NCBI GenBank assembly: GCA_023129415.1
Contig: JAGMCF010000041.1
Span: forward strand, 1-36,413
Length of the DNA stretch: 36,413 nt
Direction of reading: 5' to 3'
Origin: Candidatus Cloacimonadota bacterium
GTDB taxonomy: Bacteria > Cloacimonadota > Cloacimonadia > JGIOTU-2
Positions 8,786-17,987 of this stretch are shown in pieces. The position numbers were made by a program, and so were the translations under genes. How positions within the stretch are numbered: the stretch's first letter is position 1; each line of letters begins with the position of its first letter. The notes beneath the pieces were generated by a model that was not told where the DNA came from, did not search any database, and worked only from the letters and a program-made list of their open reading frames with translations.

Positions 8786-8866
8786 TAAGTCCTTTCTGAC
8801 TTAGAATAAGAATTATGCTCTAAGTCGGGTTTAGTTGACTTAGAATCAAGTAATGAATTTTAAGTC
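8786..8866. promoter_or_regulatory. Cluster of GACTTA/TAAGTC hexamers upstream of fic
   Basis: TAAGTC occurs at 8786-8791, 8821-8826 and 8861-8866, and GACTTA at 8798-8803 and 8837-8842 (both followed by GAAT). The pair 8786-8803 is a perfect inverted repeat with a 6-nt loop that contains the likely fic Shine-Dalgarno (AAGGA, 7 nt before ATG). The pair 8837-8866 is an imperfect inverted repeat and includes a possible minus-strand -35 (TTGACT) with TTCTAA 17 nt on. This looks like an operator, perhaps bound by the Fic winged helix. Confidence 0.5.
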
Positions 8867-8903
8867 AAGAAAACTTTACTTAAAATAGGTTTATTTTTCA
8901 TCT

Positions 8904-11393
8904 TCAATAAACTATCTTAACAATCTGATTTATTGTCTGATTCTGCAAATGCATTTCTCTCCCATCCAAATATTTAATTTTTATATCAACATTCCCTTCA
9001 TCTGGAAAACCAAAATACAATGTCTGGCTATGCTGATTAGTGGTTCCTTTACCACCTTGAACTTCACGAATCTGCTTTAACTTATTTTGTGTAACTTCAA
9101 CTCGTGTGCCAATAATTGGCGTTTTTCCATTTTTATCCAAAATTTGGATTTCCAGCCAATTTTGTCCTTTACTTTCATTTCTGAACAGATGAATTCCTTC
9201 ACCACTGCAAACAAGTAAATCTAAATCTCCATCATTGTCATAATCCGAAAATGCAGCTCCCCAGGAATTGAATGTTCTAACTCCAGCAAAGTATGTAATA
9301 TCAGTAAAAGTTTTATCACCATTATTGAGATAAAGATAGCTTCTCCTATTTGGATAGATTGATGTTATAAAAAGGTCAAGATAGCCATCGCTATTCACAT
9401 CTGCCCAGGATGGATCACTGTGGCATTCATCATAAGTAATACATGCAGATTCTCTAATATCTTTGAACTTCTTCTTTTTTAAATCATTTTCGAGAAGCAT
9501 TGTCATATCTGAAAATTCAATATATCTTGGATGTGCTAAGTTTGCTGAAATCAAATCCAGATCTCCATCATTGTCAAAATCTCCCCATTCAGAGCCAATA
9601 GTATGCCCAAACCATTCATCAACATAATTTCCTTCGACTCCAACTTGTTCAGCAACATTTTCAAAAACTTTCCCTTCCTGATTCTTCCAGAGAAAATTAC
9701 GGTCCAATCTGTAATTAGAAACAAAAATATCAAGGTCACCATCATTATCAAAATCTCCCCAATTCACTCCCCTACCAGCTTGATTTTCATTAAATGGTGG
9801 GATAACATTTTGCGATTTTGTAACATCAGTAAATTTTCCATTTCCTTCATTATGAAATAGGAAATCTGGCTCACTATCGAGAACCTCCCATCGTTCATAA
9901 TTTGCTAAATACAAATCAGGAAAAAGGTCTCCATCAAAATCTCCCCATCCAGCACCTTCAGTCTGTAATGTATCTGCAAGAGGTGTATCAGAAGTGACAT
10001 CTTGAAAAGTTCCATCACCTAAATTTTTCCATAAAATATCATCCTTTTCTATGCTTGATGATGGTGCAAAAAAATCGAGGTTTCCATCTCTATCAAAATC
10101 AGCCCAAATTCCACCATTTGTATTCCCCTTAAAAATTCCTGCTTCTTCACTTACATCAATAAATATTTCGTCTTGATTATTTCTTAAAAGAGTATTGCCA
10201 TTTAATAAAATATCATCATATCCATCATTGTTATAATCTCCCCAGCCAATCCCTGATTTTTTGTATTCTGAAAGTCCAGCTTTTTCGGTGACATCTGTGA
10301 AAATAGTCCCATTGAATTTACCCCAAACTCTCGCAAATTGAACAAAATCACCTCCGCCATCTGAAAATTCTAAATAGATTTCTTGAAGAAGTGAATCTGC
10401 TTTTGGTGCCCACTTATTTCGCTCATCACCTATTTTTACTGCTGTCAACAAGTGTTCAAATGCAAGGGCATTCTGCTCGAGCTGTCTTTCAGTTTTACCC
10501 ATAACATAATAAAATTTAGCGGATAAATCCTTTATATCAATTTTTGACAATTCACCTAAAACTTCTTCATATTTTTCGTTTTCATAAAGAATTTGCGATA
10601 ATGTAAAACGGTATTCTGCGAGTCTTTCTGCTTTGCTCTTTTTACCCCAAAATTCAAAAATAGGTTTATCTTCAGATTCTTCAATTTGTGAAATTATCAT
10701 TTTCATTTTGTCTTTATAAAAACCCAGTTTCTCTTTTAGCTCTAAATAATATCGAGCAACCATATTAATCATTTTGGGGGAGTCTGAAAAATTAATCTCA
10801 AGAAAGGTTAAGACAGAATCTAATTTCTCTTCTTGATCAAGATTATCATAAGAAAAAAGTAAATATCTCCAGCCAAGTGCAGACCATTTATTCTTTTCAT
10901 GCTTTTGCAAAAATGTAATTAACCCTTCTGCTCGCAATGAGTCATCCCTCATTACTGCATATTCAAAAACCTTCTCTTGCCCGGATTCATCTGCAATTTT
11001 ACAAGCGGGATATTTCATAACAATTGTATCTAAGATTTCTTCAGCTTGCTCATTTTCAAGAGTAGTTTCAAAAATATATTTTATTTGTAAGCGAAGACTA
11101 TCCGGTAAGTTCCTTTGTATAATAAGGTTTAGATATTTTTTTTCAGAATCCTGCAAGTCTTCTTCGTCAACTTCTTGTTTTAAGCAAATTCTTAAAAATG
11201 TTTCATATCCATTAAAATTTTCAGGATTTTTTTCAATAAACTTTTCTACATAATTTTTTGCTTTTGTTAATTCTTTATACCTGAAATAATGTTTGGCTTT
11301 ATCTAAATAATTTTCAGAAGGTTTTATAAATGATGTTTGGGTGCAGGATAATAAAAAAACTGATAAAAAAATAAAAATGATAAACTTCTTCAT
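8904..11393 (-). CDS. TPR and FG-GAP/ASPIC-UnbV repeat lipoprotein
   Basis: An 829-aa lipoprotein with signal peptide and lipobox LLSC (Cys17). Residues about 25-340 are helical TPR-like repeats. Residues about 365-740 form a VCBS/FG-GAP propeller with at least seven Ca2+-binding DxDxDGxxD loops (for example DYNNDGYDDI, DFDRDGNLDF, DFDNDGDLDI, DYDNDGDLDL). The last ~80 residues are an ASPIC/UnbV domain (GTRVEVTQNKLKQIREVQGG, then YLDGREMHLQNQTINQIV). Such proteins are typically surface-anchored with integrin-like propellers; the ligand is unknown. It is preceded by the 998-aa barrel protein gene, and a degraded paralogous tail lies beyond fic. Confidence 0.88.
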   Translation of the reverse strand: MKKFIIFIFLSVFLLSCTQTSFIKPSENYLDKAKHYFRYKELTKAKNYVEKFIEKNPENFNGYETFLRICLKQEVDEEDLQDSEKKYLNLIIQRNLPDSLRLQIKYIFETTLENEQAEEILDTIVMKYPACKIADESGQEKVFEYAVMRDDSLRAEGLITFLQKHEKNKWSALGWRYLLFSYDNLDQEEKLDSVLTFLEINFSDSPKMINMVARYYLELKEKLGFYKDKMKMIISQIEESEDKPIFEFWGKKSKAERLAEYRFTLSQILYENEKYEEVLGELSKIDIKDLSAKFYYVMGKTERQLEQNALAFEHLLTAVKIGDERNKWAPKADSLLQEIYLEFSDGGGDFVQFARVWGKFNGTIFTDVTEKAGLSEYKKSGIGWGDYNNDGYDDILLNGNTLLRNNQDEIFIDVSEEAGIFKGNTNGGIWADFDRDGNLDFFAPSSSIEKDDILWKNLGDGTFQDVTSDTPLADTLQTEGAGWGDFDGDLFPDLYLANYERWEVLDSEPDFLFHNEGNGKFTDVTKSQNVIPPFNENQAGRGVNWGDFDNDGDLDIFVSNYRLDRNFLWKNQEGKVFENVAEQVGVEGNYVDEWFGHTIGSEWGDFDNDGDLDLISANLAHPRYIEFSDMTMLLENDLKKKKFKDIRESACITYDECHSDPSWADVNSDGYLDLFITSIYPNRRSYLYLNNGDKTFTDITYFAGVRTFNSWGAAFSDYDNDGDLDLLVCSGEGIHLFRNESKGQNWLEIQILDKNGKTPIIGTRVEVTQNKLKQIREVQGGKGTTNQHSQTLYFGFPDEGNVDIKIKYLDGREMHLQNQTINQIVKIVY

Positions 11394-11505
11394 AATTTTT
11401 GTAATCCCTTACTTTTAATAAATCACATTAAAAGATAGAAAAATTTGATATACGAGAATGTGGATGTAACCAGTAAGCTGCTATATAGAAAAAAAGGAAT
11501 AAATT

Positions 11506-14502
11506 TTAAAACTCTGCATTCAAAGAAAAATAGAAAGATGGCTTTTGCTTCATAAAATCCTGATCCGACCTCCAAGCCCAATCAAATTTTAATACAAAAT
11601 AACCCAGATTCATTCTTGTGCCAAACCCATAACCAACTTTTAAGTCATCTAATTTTGTTGATTTCATATCCTCATAATCATCCCATACATATCCTATATC
11701 TGAAAATACAGCCCCTCTAATATTTCTTATCCATATTGGTAAAGGAAACCCAAGTCTTAGATCCTCAATAAATGGATAACGAAATTCAAAACTACTTACT
11801 GCCATATTATACCCATAATATTCATCATTTAGATATCCTCGCAAATTATAGTAACCACCTAAAATAAATTCATCTTTGTCTTTACCAAGGCTTGAACCAA
11901 GCTTGAGTTGTGTGGCAAACTGATATTTCCTTGAAAGTGGGACATATTTGCGAAAATCACCATAAAAATTCAAATAATTTAATTTTTTGCTAAATGATTT
12001 CTCTGCTCCAATACTTATCCTTGACCCCTTAATTGGACCTGTTAGACCCCATAGTGCTGTATCATGAATAAAAAATAATGCAGTTGAATAAATTGTAGCT
12101 TTTTCCGGCTTTTGCAAGTTGCCCTCACTATCATACCATTGTTCAACAGGTTGCCAATCATTGTCACACCACTTGAACCATTCTTCTTCCCAGAACCTAA
12201 GCATATTATAAAAGTCAAACCGATTAAATTTATCAATAGGATAACTAACTAAAGTTTGAACTCCTATATTTCTCTCCTTCTTTAGACCATCATATAAATA
12301 ATATCCATCTGTAAAAAAGTTATAGTAATAATAATTATCAATCAGGTGGAAGATACTAATTCCATAATCAATCCGCTTTTTTAGATAATAATAATTGATA
12401 ATTATATTGCTTTCATCTATGGAGCGATTTACATCAGTCATTATCTGAATATGATGATTACCCAAAATATCACTTAAAGCAATCCATAATTGTGCAGACA
12501 GACCATATCCAGTAGAATATCCTAATCCACCATATATGAGATCTGGTGTAAAAATTAGATGATAATCTTTGATTTCAGGTTCTCTTTCTTTTGTTGTGTC
12601 AGGTATGGCTTCCAAGCTATCCTTTTTCGATAAATAATCAGAATGGAATACAATTCTTTTTTCTGGAATAATCCGCTTTTTAATTTTATAAAATCGCTTA
12701 TAATCAGAAATGGGAAATGATTCTTTGAATAAAATTTCCTCTGTTTCAATTAATGGAGAATATTCATAAAATTCAAGACTATCCAATGGGTTACTATAAA
12801 GGTAAAGGTCCCACCCTTTTTTGTAAAATGCTGAAAAAACAAGGTAATCATTTTCTTTAGTTATATCTGGTGAAAAGCAACCACTCATAATATTAGTAAC
12901 CTGAGCAAATCCACCTGATTTATCCGGAGAAAAATTATAAGCATAAATATTTGCTATACTATCTCTATATGAAGTAAAAATTATGTAATTATTGTCTGAA
13001 CTCCAGATTGGATATTGATGGTCATAATCCTGGTTTGTAACTGCAAATATATTATCTGATGATAGTTCATAAATAAAAATATTATAGAAAAGATTGGAAA
13101 AAATGTAAGAATTTTCAGTTCTTTCTCTTGCTTGATTTACAAACCTTTCTGAAGCAAAACAGATTCGGTTTCCATCGGGTGACCATCTCGGATATCTATC
13201 ATCATAGAAATCATCTGTTAAACGAGAAATAGTTTTTTCCTTTAAATGGTAAATATATAAATCATTCTGAGCTTCTTTAAGACCAACAAATACAATTTTA
13301 TCACCAGAAGGAGAGACATCCAATTCAAAAATTGCATCAAAATCTAACTTTAATCTATCCAACTCTTTACCATTTTGTGAGCTGCAAATTGAGATAACAT
13401 CACCTTTGGATGTTTTTGTAACAAAAGCGAATTTCTTTCCATCCGGAAAATATGATATAGAATTTTTCATATAATGAAAATCTTCAAATCTACCTGAAAC
13501 TCCACTTGAAATCAGTTTCTTACTCGCATATATTCCAAGAGGCGAGATTTTATTAATGCTCATATTATATGATTTATCAGAAATATAAAGAATGTCAGTT
13601 CCATCTGGAGAAAAAATTGGATTAATATTAATCGAATTTTCATTATTTTTATGATGAGTAATTCTTTCAAATTCCTCTATAGGTATGTTTTTATTGATGA
13701 TAAATTTACTATATTTTTTCTTCAAAAACAATCGCCATTGATCTTCAAGGCTTTCCATAGAATATCCAAAAGTCTTCTTTGCTGATTCATTTATGCTTTT
13801 ATATATTTTGAAATTATATAGAAATTCAATTATACTCTTTTTGCCAAATCGTGATTCCAGGAATAATAAAAATGATTCACCTTCCCTATATGCATAATAA
13901 CCATAAACTTCATCAAGTGGAATAATCCCATCATTAATAACTAAATCTAACATAAACATATTATTATAATATGAATCGTGAATGGAACAGAATTCAGCCA
14001 CTCCTTCTGAGAGCCAGAGAGGCAAAGCAAAAAATACTGCTGATGCAAAATTTTCGATACCCCGTCCTTGAAGAGCATAATAACAAAAAACATGTGTAAG
14101 CTCGTGAATTACTGTTAGCTCAAACCTTTTAAATGAGCCATCAAAAGGGACAACCACGCGGTTTTTTATAAATTCTGTAAATCCTCCGACTCCTTCATCA
14201 ATAAGTTGATATATGATATTTGTTTGTTGAAACTCATTATGTGAATTGTAAATAACTACTGGAACTCTATCTTCAATTGAATATTCAAAAAGGTCTTGCA
14301 ATTTATAATAAGCATTCTCAATAATTAATGCAGTTGCTTTTCCTACAAAATCCAGATTTCTTTCAAAATAAATATCAAAATGAGTAGTCTCCATTACTGA
14401 CCAATCAATATCTTCATATTTGACTTTGTTCTTGCCGAATTCTAAAGCATTTACAGGAATTGTGATAAGCAAAATAAAAATAATTATTATAAACTTTTTC
14501 AT
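11506..14502 (-). CDS. Gluzincin-like protease, TolB-like propeller and Omp85-type barrel fusion
   Basis: A 998-aa protein with a signal peptide (first ~19 residues). Residues about 33-270 are a peptidase_MA-like domain with HELTH at 133-137 and the Glu-containing LWLSEGVAEF (Glu166/Glu170 as candidate third ligand), so a zinc protease is predicted. Residues about 280-600 hold PD40/TolB-like beta-propeller blades (NPIFSPDGTDILYISD, RWSPDGNRICFASER, YPIWSSDNNYIIFTSYRD). The last ~350 residues look like an outer-membrane barrel of the Omp85/surface-antigen type, with a GGYYNLRGY motif and a terminal Phe. The layout suggests an outer-membrane protein with a periplasmic protease/propeller. Substrate is unknown. 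Confidence 0.85.
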   Translation of the reverse strand: MKKFIIIIFILLITIPVNALEFGKNKVKYEDIDWSVMETTHFDIYFERNLDFVGKATALIIENAYYKLQDLFEYSIEDRVPVVIYNSHNEFQQTNIIYQLIDEGVGGFTEFIKNRVVVPFDGSFKRFELTVIHELTHVFCYYALQGRGIENFASAVFFALPLWLSEGVAEFCSIHDSYYNNMFMLDLVINDGIIPLDEVYGYYAYREGESFLLFLESRFGKKSIIEFLYNFKIYKSINESAKKTFGYSMESLEDQWRLFLKKKYSKFIINKNIPIEEFERITHHKNNENSININPIFSPDGTDILYISDKSYNMSINKISPLGIYASKKLISSGVSGRFEDFHYMKNSISYFPDGKKFAFVTKTSKGDVISICSSQNGKELDRLKLDFDAIFELDVSPSGDKIVFVGLKEAQNDLYIYHLKEKTISRLTDDFYDDRYPRWSPDGNRICFASERFVNQARERTENSYIFSNLFYNIFIYELSSDNIFAVTNQDYDHQYPIWSSDNNYIIFTSYRDSIANIYAYNFSPDKSGGFAQVTNIMSGCFSPDITKENDYLVFSAFYKKGWDLYLYSNPLDSLEFYEYSPLIETEEILFKESFPISDYKRFYKIKKRIIPEKRIVFHSDYLSKKDSLEAIPDTTKEREPEIKDYHLIFTPDLIYGGLGYSTGYGLSAQLWIALSDILGNHHIQIMTDVNRSIDESNIIINYYYLKKRIDYGISIFHLIDNYYYYNFFTDGYYLYDGLKKERNIGVQTLVSYPIDKFNRFDFYNMLRFWEEEWFKWCDNDWQPVEQWYDSEGNLQKPEKATIYSTALFFIHDTALWGLTGPIKGSRISIGAEKSFSKKLNYLNFYGDFRKYVPLSRKYQFATQLKLGSSLGKDKDEFILGGYYNLRGYLNDEYYGYNMAVSSFEFRYPFIEDLRLGFPLPIWIRNIRGAVFSDIGYVWDDYEDMKSTKLDDLKVGYGFGTRMNLGYFVLKFDWAWRSDQDFMKQKPSFYFSLNAEF

Positions 14503-14570
14503 AATTTCACCTATTTTTAAAATATTTCAGTCATCTATAAAAATTTTTAATTCTCAAAATTTAGCCAAAA

Positions 14571-16076
14571 TTATATCTCATTAACAATAATTCCATTTTG
14601 ATTTGTATGAATTTTTTTGGCAACTAAATTTTTCAGTTCACCATGTTTTGACTTCTCATCCTTAAGATACACTCTCACATAATGATCAGAAACCGAAGTC
14701 CAATAACCATCTTTATTAGTTTCTAATACAGCTTTTAAAGGAATTTGATTATCAATAAGAAAATTGCAATACTTCATTTTCTTTTTATGACTCAATTTTA
14801 TAAGTCTATGCATTCGTTGTCTATTTTTTATTCCATCAGATTTCCATTTCATCTTTGCACTTGATGTATTTGGACGGGGTTCACCCTGTGAAATAATGCC
14901 TCGCATTAAAATCTGTGATTTTATTTCACGAGGTTCACCCTGTGAAATAATGCTTTGCATTAAAATCTTTGATTTTATTTCACGGGGTTCACCCCGTGAA
15001 ATAATGCTTCGCATTAAAATCTCTGATTTTATTTCACGAGGTTCACCCTGTGAAATAATGCTTTGCATTAAAATCTTTGATTTTATTTCACGGGGTGAAT
15101 ATCTGAAAACATGCAAATAAGTAATATCAAGATTTTCAATAAATGAATATGTTTTTTCAAACTCTTCATCAGTTTCGCCTGGAAATCCGACTATGACATC
15201 ACATCCGATCGCAGAATCAGGGATTGCATTCTTAATATTATTAATAATTGTCTGAAAATTGTCTGTAGTATAACAACGGTTCATTTTCTTTAAAACATTA
15301 TCTGATCCACTCTGAAGTGGAATATGAAAATGATGACATATTTTCTCATTATTTGAAATATATTCAATTAAGCTTTCATCAAAAAACATCGGTTCAATGG
15401 AACTCAATCTAATTCTTTGAATATTAGTTTTAGAACTTATTTCTGATAAAAGATTTATGAGATTATAATCCTCAAATTCTTTTCCATATAAACCTAAATT
15501 TATACCAGTGAGAACAATTTCTTTTACGCCATTTTTTACTAATTTTTTAATCTGTTTAACAACATTCTCAGGTTCTCTACTTCTTGGTTTTCCTCTTACA
15601 TAAGGCAAAATACAATACGAGCAGAAAAAATCACATCCATCTTGCACCTTAATTGGCACACGAGTATGAAGATAAAATTTATCAGTTGTTAATTCAACGA
15701 ACTTATTTGATGATTTGCTGATTTCTTCTTTTGGAAAGTTTTTTTCAATACAGTTGAATATTTGGGATTTCTCATCATTCCTGAATTGAATGATTTGATT
15801 TTGCAGTTTTTTTAGAAATTGTGGTTCTTGTTCTACATAACAGCCAGTAACAACTACCTTACTGGTATTACTTTTTTTTGCAAAAGCTTTCCTAATACGA
15901 TATCGTGATTTATATTCAGCTCTATTTGTAACACAGCAAGTATTGATTAGATAGATATCAGATGGTTGAGAAAAATCAACAAGTTTATATCCTGATTCTA
16001 TAAACTGGTTTAAAATTGCTTCAGTCTCGTATTGATTTGTTTTACATCCAATGGTAGCAACAGCAATGGTTTTCAT
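14571..16076 (-). CDS. mtaB: tRNA t6A37 methylthiotransferase with repeat insertion
   Basis: MtaB is a radical-SAM enzyme that makes ms2t6A37 in tRNA. The N-terminal MTTase domain has cluster cysteines Cys11, Cys47 and Cys79. The radical-SAM CxxxCxxC motif is Cys148/152/155 (GCDFFCSYCILPYVRG). A TRAM domain fills the C-terminus. The protein is 501 aa because residues 328-399 are four tandem 18-aa repeats (PREIKSKILMQSIISQGE and variants) inserted into an otherwise conserved YSPRPNTSSAKM stretch. Removing them leaves 429 aa, the usual size, and restores the motif. Whether the loop is tolerated cannot be told from sequence, but the frame is open throughout. purN lies just upstream. Confidence 0.94.
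   Translation of the reverse strand: MKTIAVATIGCKTNQYETEAILNQFIESGYKLVDFSQPSDIYLINTCCVTNRAEYKSRYRIRKAFAKKSNTSKVVVTGCYVEQEPQFLKKLQNQIIQFRNDEKSQIFNCIEKNFPKEEISKSSNKFVELTTDKFYLHTRVPIKVQDGCDFFCSYCILPYVRGKPRSREPENVVKQIKKLVKNGVKEIVLTGINLGLYGKEFEDYNLINLLSEISSKTNIQRIRLSSIEPMFFDESLIEYISNNEKICHHFHIPLQSGSDNVLKKMNRCYTTDNFQTIINNIKNAIPDSAIGCDVIVGFPGETDEEFEKTYSFIENLDITYLHVFRYSPREIKSKILMQSIISQGEPREIKSEILMRSIISRGEPREIKSKILMQSIISQGEPREIKSQILMRGIISQGEPRPNTSSAKMKWKSDGIKNRQRMHRLIKLSHKKKMKYCNFLIDNQIPLKAVLETNKDGYWTSVSDHYVRVYLKDEKSKHGELKNLVAKKIHTNQNGIIVNEI
14880..15095. repeat. Four in-frame 54-bp tandem repeats within mtaB
   Basis: Units are 14880-14933, 14934-14987, 14988-15041 and 15042-15095. Units 2 and 4 are identical, and units 1 and 3 differ at three positions, so the array is a doubled 108-bp dimer. 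Each unit folds on itself: GTGAAATAA pairs with TTATTTCAC, enclosing AATGC/GCATT and AAAATC/GATTTT hairpins. One junction reads CACGGGGTTCACCCCGTG, a near-perfect palindrome. A 54-bp unit is 18 codons, so copy number can change without a frameshift. Confidence 0.95.
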
Positions 16077-16078
16077 TT

Positions 16079-16130
16079 AAATTGGTAAATTGGTAAACTG
16101 GTGAACTGGTGAACTGGTTAATTAGTCAAT
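16079..16130 (-). repeat. 8-bp tandem repeat array between purN and mtaB
   Basis: Minus-strand units read CAGTTCAC, CAGTTCAC, CAGTTTAC, CAATTTAC. It fills the 45-bp gap between the purN stop and the mtaB ATG and includes the purN stop codon. It is the same family as the arrays at 4928-4972 and 5040-5080. Confidence 0.75.
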
Positions 16131-16808
16131 TAAATCACTAAAAAATTGATAAGCTAGTTTTTCAATAACCTTTGGATAGATTTCATGCTCAATCTTCAAA
16201 ACTTCGTGAGCAATCTCTTCAGCGGATTTAAGGTGGTCAATAGGTATTTTTTCCTGAAATATTATTTCACCGGCATCATATTCTTCATTGACAAAATGAA
16301 CAGTAACACCTGAAAATTTTTCATTATTTTCAAAAACAGCTTGATGAACACGCATACCATACATTCCTTTGCCACCATACTTTGGAAGCAAGGCAGGATG
16401 AATATTAATTATTTTTCCTTTAAATTTATTAAGAAAATTCGGTGAAAGCTTTCTCATAAATCCTGCAAGAACAACAAGATGGACATTATACTGTGAAAGC
16501 AATCCCAGCAAATCTTGTTCAAAATTATTCTTATCAGAAAGAAGAATCCACTTTACATTATTATTTTCAGCTCTTTGAATAATTGGAGCATCAGGTCTGG
16601 TAACAATTAAAAATTTCATGGAGATGGGAAGTTTGTTTTTATAGATATATTTTACTATACTCTCAAAATTTGAACCTCTACTTTTTCCTGATGTTAAAAA
16701 TACGATATTTAGGGGGTGGAATATAATACTCTTTCCCACTGCTTGTAGATTCTTGTTATTTTCTAACACTTTAGAAGTTGAAAAGTTATTCTTCATACTT
16801 CCCGCCAA
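16122..16808 (-). CDS. purN: Phosphoribosylglycinamide formyltransferase
   Basis: PurN transfers a formyl group from 10-formyl-THF to GAR, the third step of purine synthesis. The nucleotide-binding loop is SGKSRGSNFESI (about 40-51) and the catalytic trio is Asn135, His137 (INIHPALLPKYGG) and Asp178 (EEYDAGEIIF). Family members normally begin a few residues before NIVFLTSG. Here about 30 extra residues precede it, encoded within a 195-bp inverted-repeat element (16708-16902), so the original start was probably displaced. The longest reading uses TTG at 16808; the ATG at 16796 (Met5) is the more natural start, though neither has a well-spaced Shine-Dalgarno. Confidence 0.92.
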   Translation of the reverse strand: MAGSMKNNFSTSKVLENNKNLQAVGKSIIFHPLNIVFLTSGKSRGSNFESIVKYIYKNKLPISMKFLIVTRPDAPIIQRAENNNVKWILLSDKNNFEQDLLGLLSQYNVHLVVLAGFMRKLSPNFLNKFKGKIINIHPALLPKYGGKGMYGMRVHQAVFENNEKFSGVTVHFVNEEYDAGEIIFQEKIPIDHLKSAEEIAHEVLKIEHEIYPKVIEKLAYQFFSDLID

Positions 16809-16902
16809 ATAATAAACTTGATGAAATATTTAATATCTACTTGTCGGGCGCCATAGCACGATCGGTGCAACTAATGATATGAATTTTATTCCACCCCCTA
16901 AA
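16708..16902. repeat. Inverted-repeat element overlapping the purN 5' end
   Basis: Perfect 16-bp inverted repeats, TTTAGGGGGTGGAATA at 16708-16723 and its complement at 16887-16902, bound 195 bp. Between them is a small GC-richer patch with a GCAC/GTGC hairpin. The left arm encodes part of the PurN N-terminus. No target-site duplication is obvious and no transposase is present, so the mobile-element reading is provisional. Confidence 0.55.
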
Positions 16903-16914
16903 AACTTTTCTTCA

Positions 16915-17958
16915 TTAAATAGACTTTTTTAAATAATCAATATAATTTATTGATGATGGATTTACCTTATTTAATATGGCTAAATAATAACTAATCATAT
17001 CACATAATAGAATTGTAGAGAACATTTTACCCATCATAGTTTTACCATCTGTATAAATCTCTAAATAATCAATCTTTTCATTCTTAAAAACATCTTTTAA
17101 AGCTTGTAAACGATTTAAATATTTATCTTCTTCTTTATAATCTCTAATAAAAATTGGTATCAGATTTGGATTTTTAGATTCCCAACCTTCAATTTCATTA
17201 TGATTCATTTCAGAAAATGTATTGCTGAATGCATGGCTTTTTGCATTCTCATTTAATTGGCATTTGAACCTATATGCAAGTGGATATAATTTTGGATTAC
17301 TGCTGTAAATTACAGGTATCATTTTATATATTTTTAAAGCTATTTGCTTAGCAAGATTTGTATCTGTCTGAATATCTTTAGATATGAGTTTAAATTTATT
17401 TCTAAGATTTAATTGAGTAAGTTTTACATTTATTTTTTGGTTCGAAATAAGTTTAAGGTCTTCAAATATTCTTAAGATAGAAAAGAACAGATAACCGATC
17501 GCTGCTCTTGGTTGAAACCCACCTGGAATCATTTTTATTAAATATCCTTCACTTGAGAAGTGCTTTAATATTCCACCTGAACTAACCATTGCAATTTGAG
17601 CTCCATAATTTTTTAAAGTTTTAAAACATGCAACTGTTTCTTCTGTATTACCAGAATAACTACAAACAATTGCCAATGTAGAATCATCAATATAATTGGG
17701 TAAATTATAATCTTTAATAACTTGTATCGGAATTTTTTCCTCAAAAAGACATTTGATTATATCTCCCGCAATAGCAGAACCACCCATTCCACAAATGAAA
17801 ATCTTTTTTATATTGATGTAAAACCGAGTAAGGTCATCTGGTTCTTGATTAAAGTATGTTTCTTCTATTTGATCAGGAAGTGATATAATTTGTCCATACA
17901 TATTATCAGTATCAAATCTGTTGAAATTACCGGAATAATCTAAATTAATTGCTGTCAT
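16915..17958 (-). CDS. Bifunctional phosphoglucose/phosphomannose isomerase
   Basis: A 347-aa SIS-domain protein of the PGI/PMI family first described in archaea, interconverting fructose 6-phosphate with glucose 6-phosphate and mannose 6-phosphate. The N-terminal SIS domain has ICGMGGSAIAGDII (54-68) and CSYSGNTEETV (99-109). The second half carries the family signature SEMNHNEIEGWE (249-260). It is far from the conventional GPI family (about 550 aa). Its neighbours are purN downstream and the PTS genes upstream, from which it is separated by a repeat element, so it probably starts its own transcript. It would feed glycolysis and mannose-containing glycan synthesis. Confidence 0.9.
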   Translation of the reverse strand: MTAINLDYSGNFNRFDTDNMYGQIISLPDQIEETYFNQEPDDLTRFYINIKKIFICGMGGSAIAGDIIKCLFEEKIPIQVIKDYNLPNYIDDSTLAIVCSYSGNTEETVACFKTLKNYGAQIAMVSSGGILKHFSSEGYLIKMIPGGFQPRAAIGYLFFSILRIFEDLKLISNQKINVKLTQLNLRNKFKLISKDIQTDTNLAKQIALKIYKMIPVIYSSNPKLYPLAYRFKCQLNENAKSHAFSNTFSEMNHNEIEGWESKNPNLIPIFIRDYKEEDKYLNRLQALKDVFKNEKIDYLEIYTDGKTMMGKMFSTILLCDMISYYLAILNKVNPSSINYIDYLKKSI

Positions 17959-17987
17959 TTTACTCCTTTTCTCTTTTTAGTATTCAA

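Noticed and set aside
14880-15095. CRISPR array
   Set aside because: Units are contiguous without spacers and lie in frame within a gene.
14896-15120. Plus-strand open frame over the mtaB repeats (ISRGSPCEIM repeats)
   Set aside because: It is the complement of a tandem repeat whose unit is a multiple of three; the real gene is mtaB on the minus strand.
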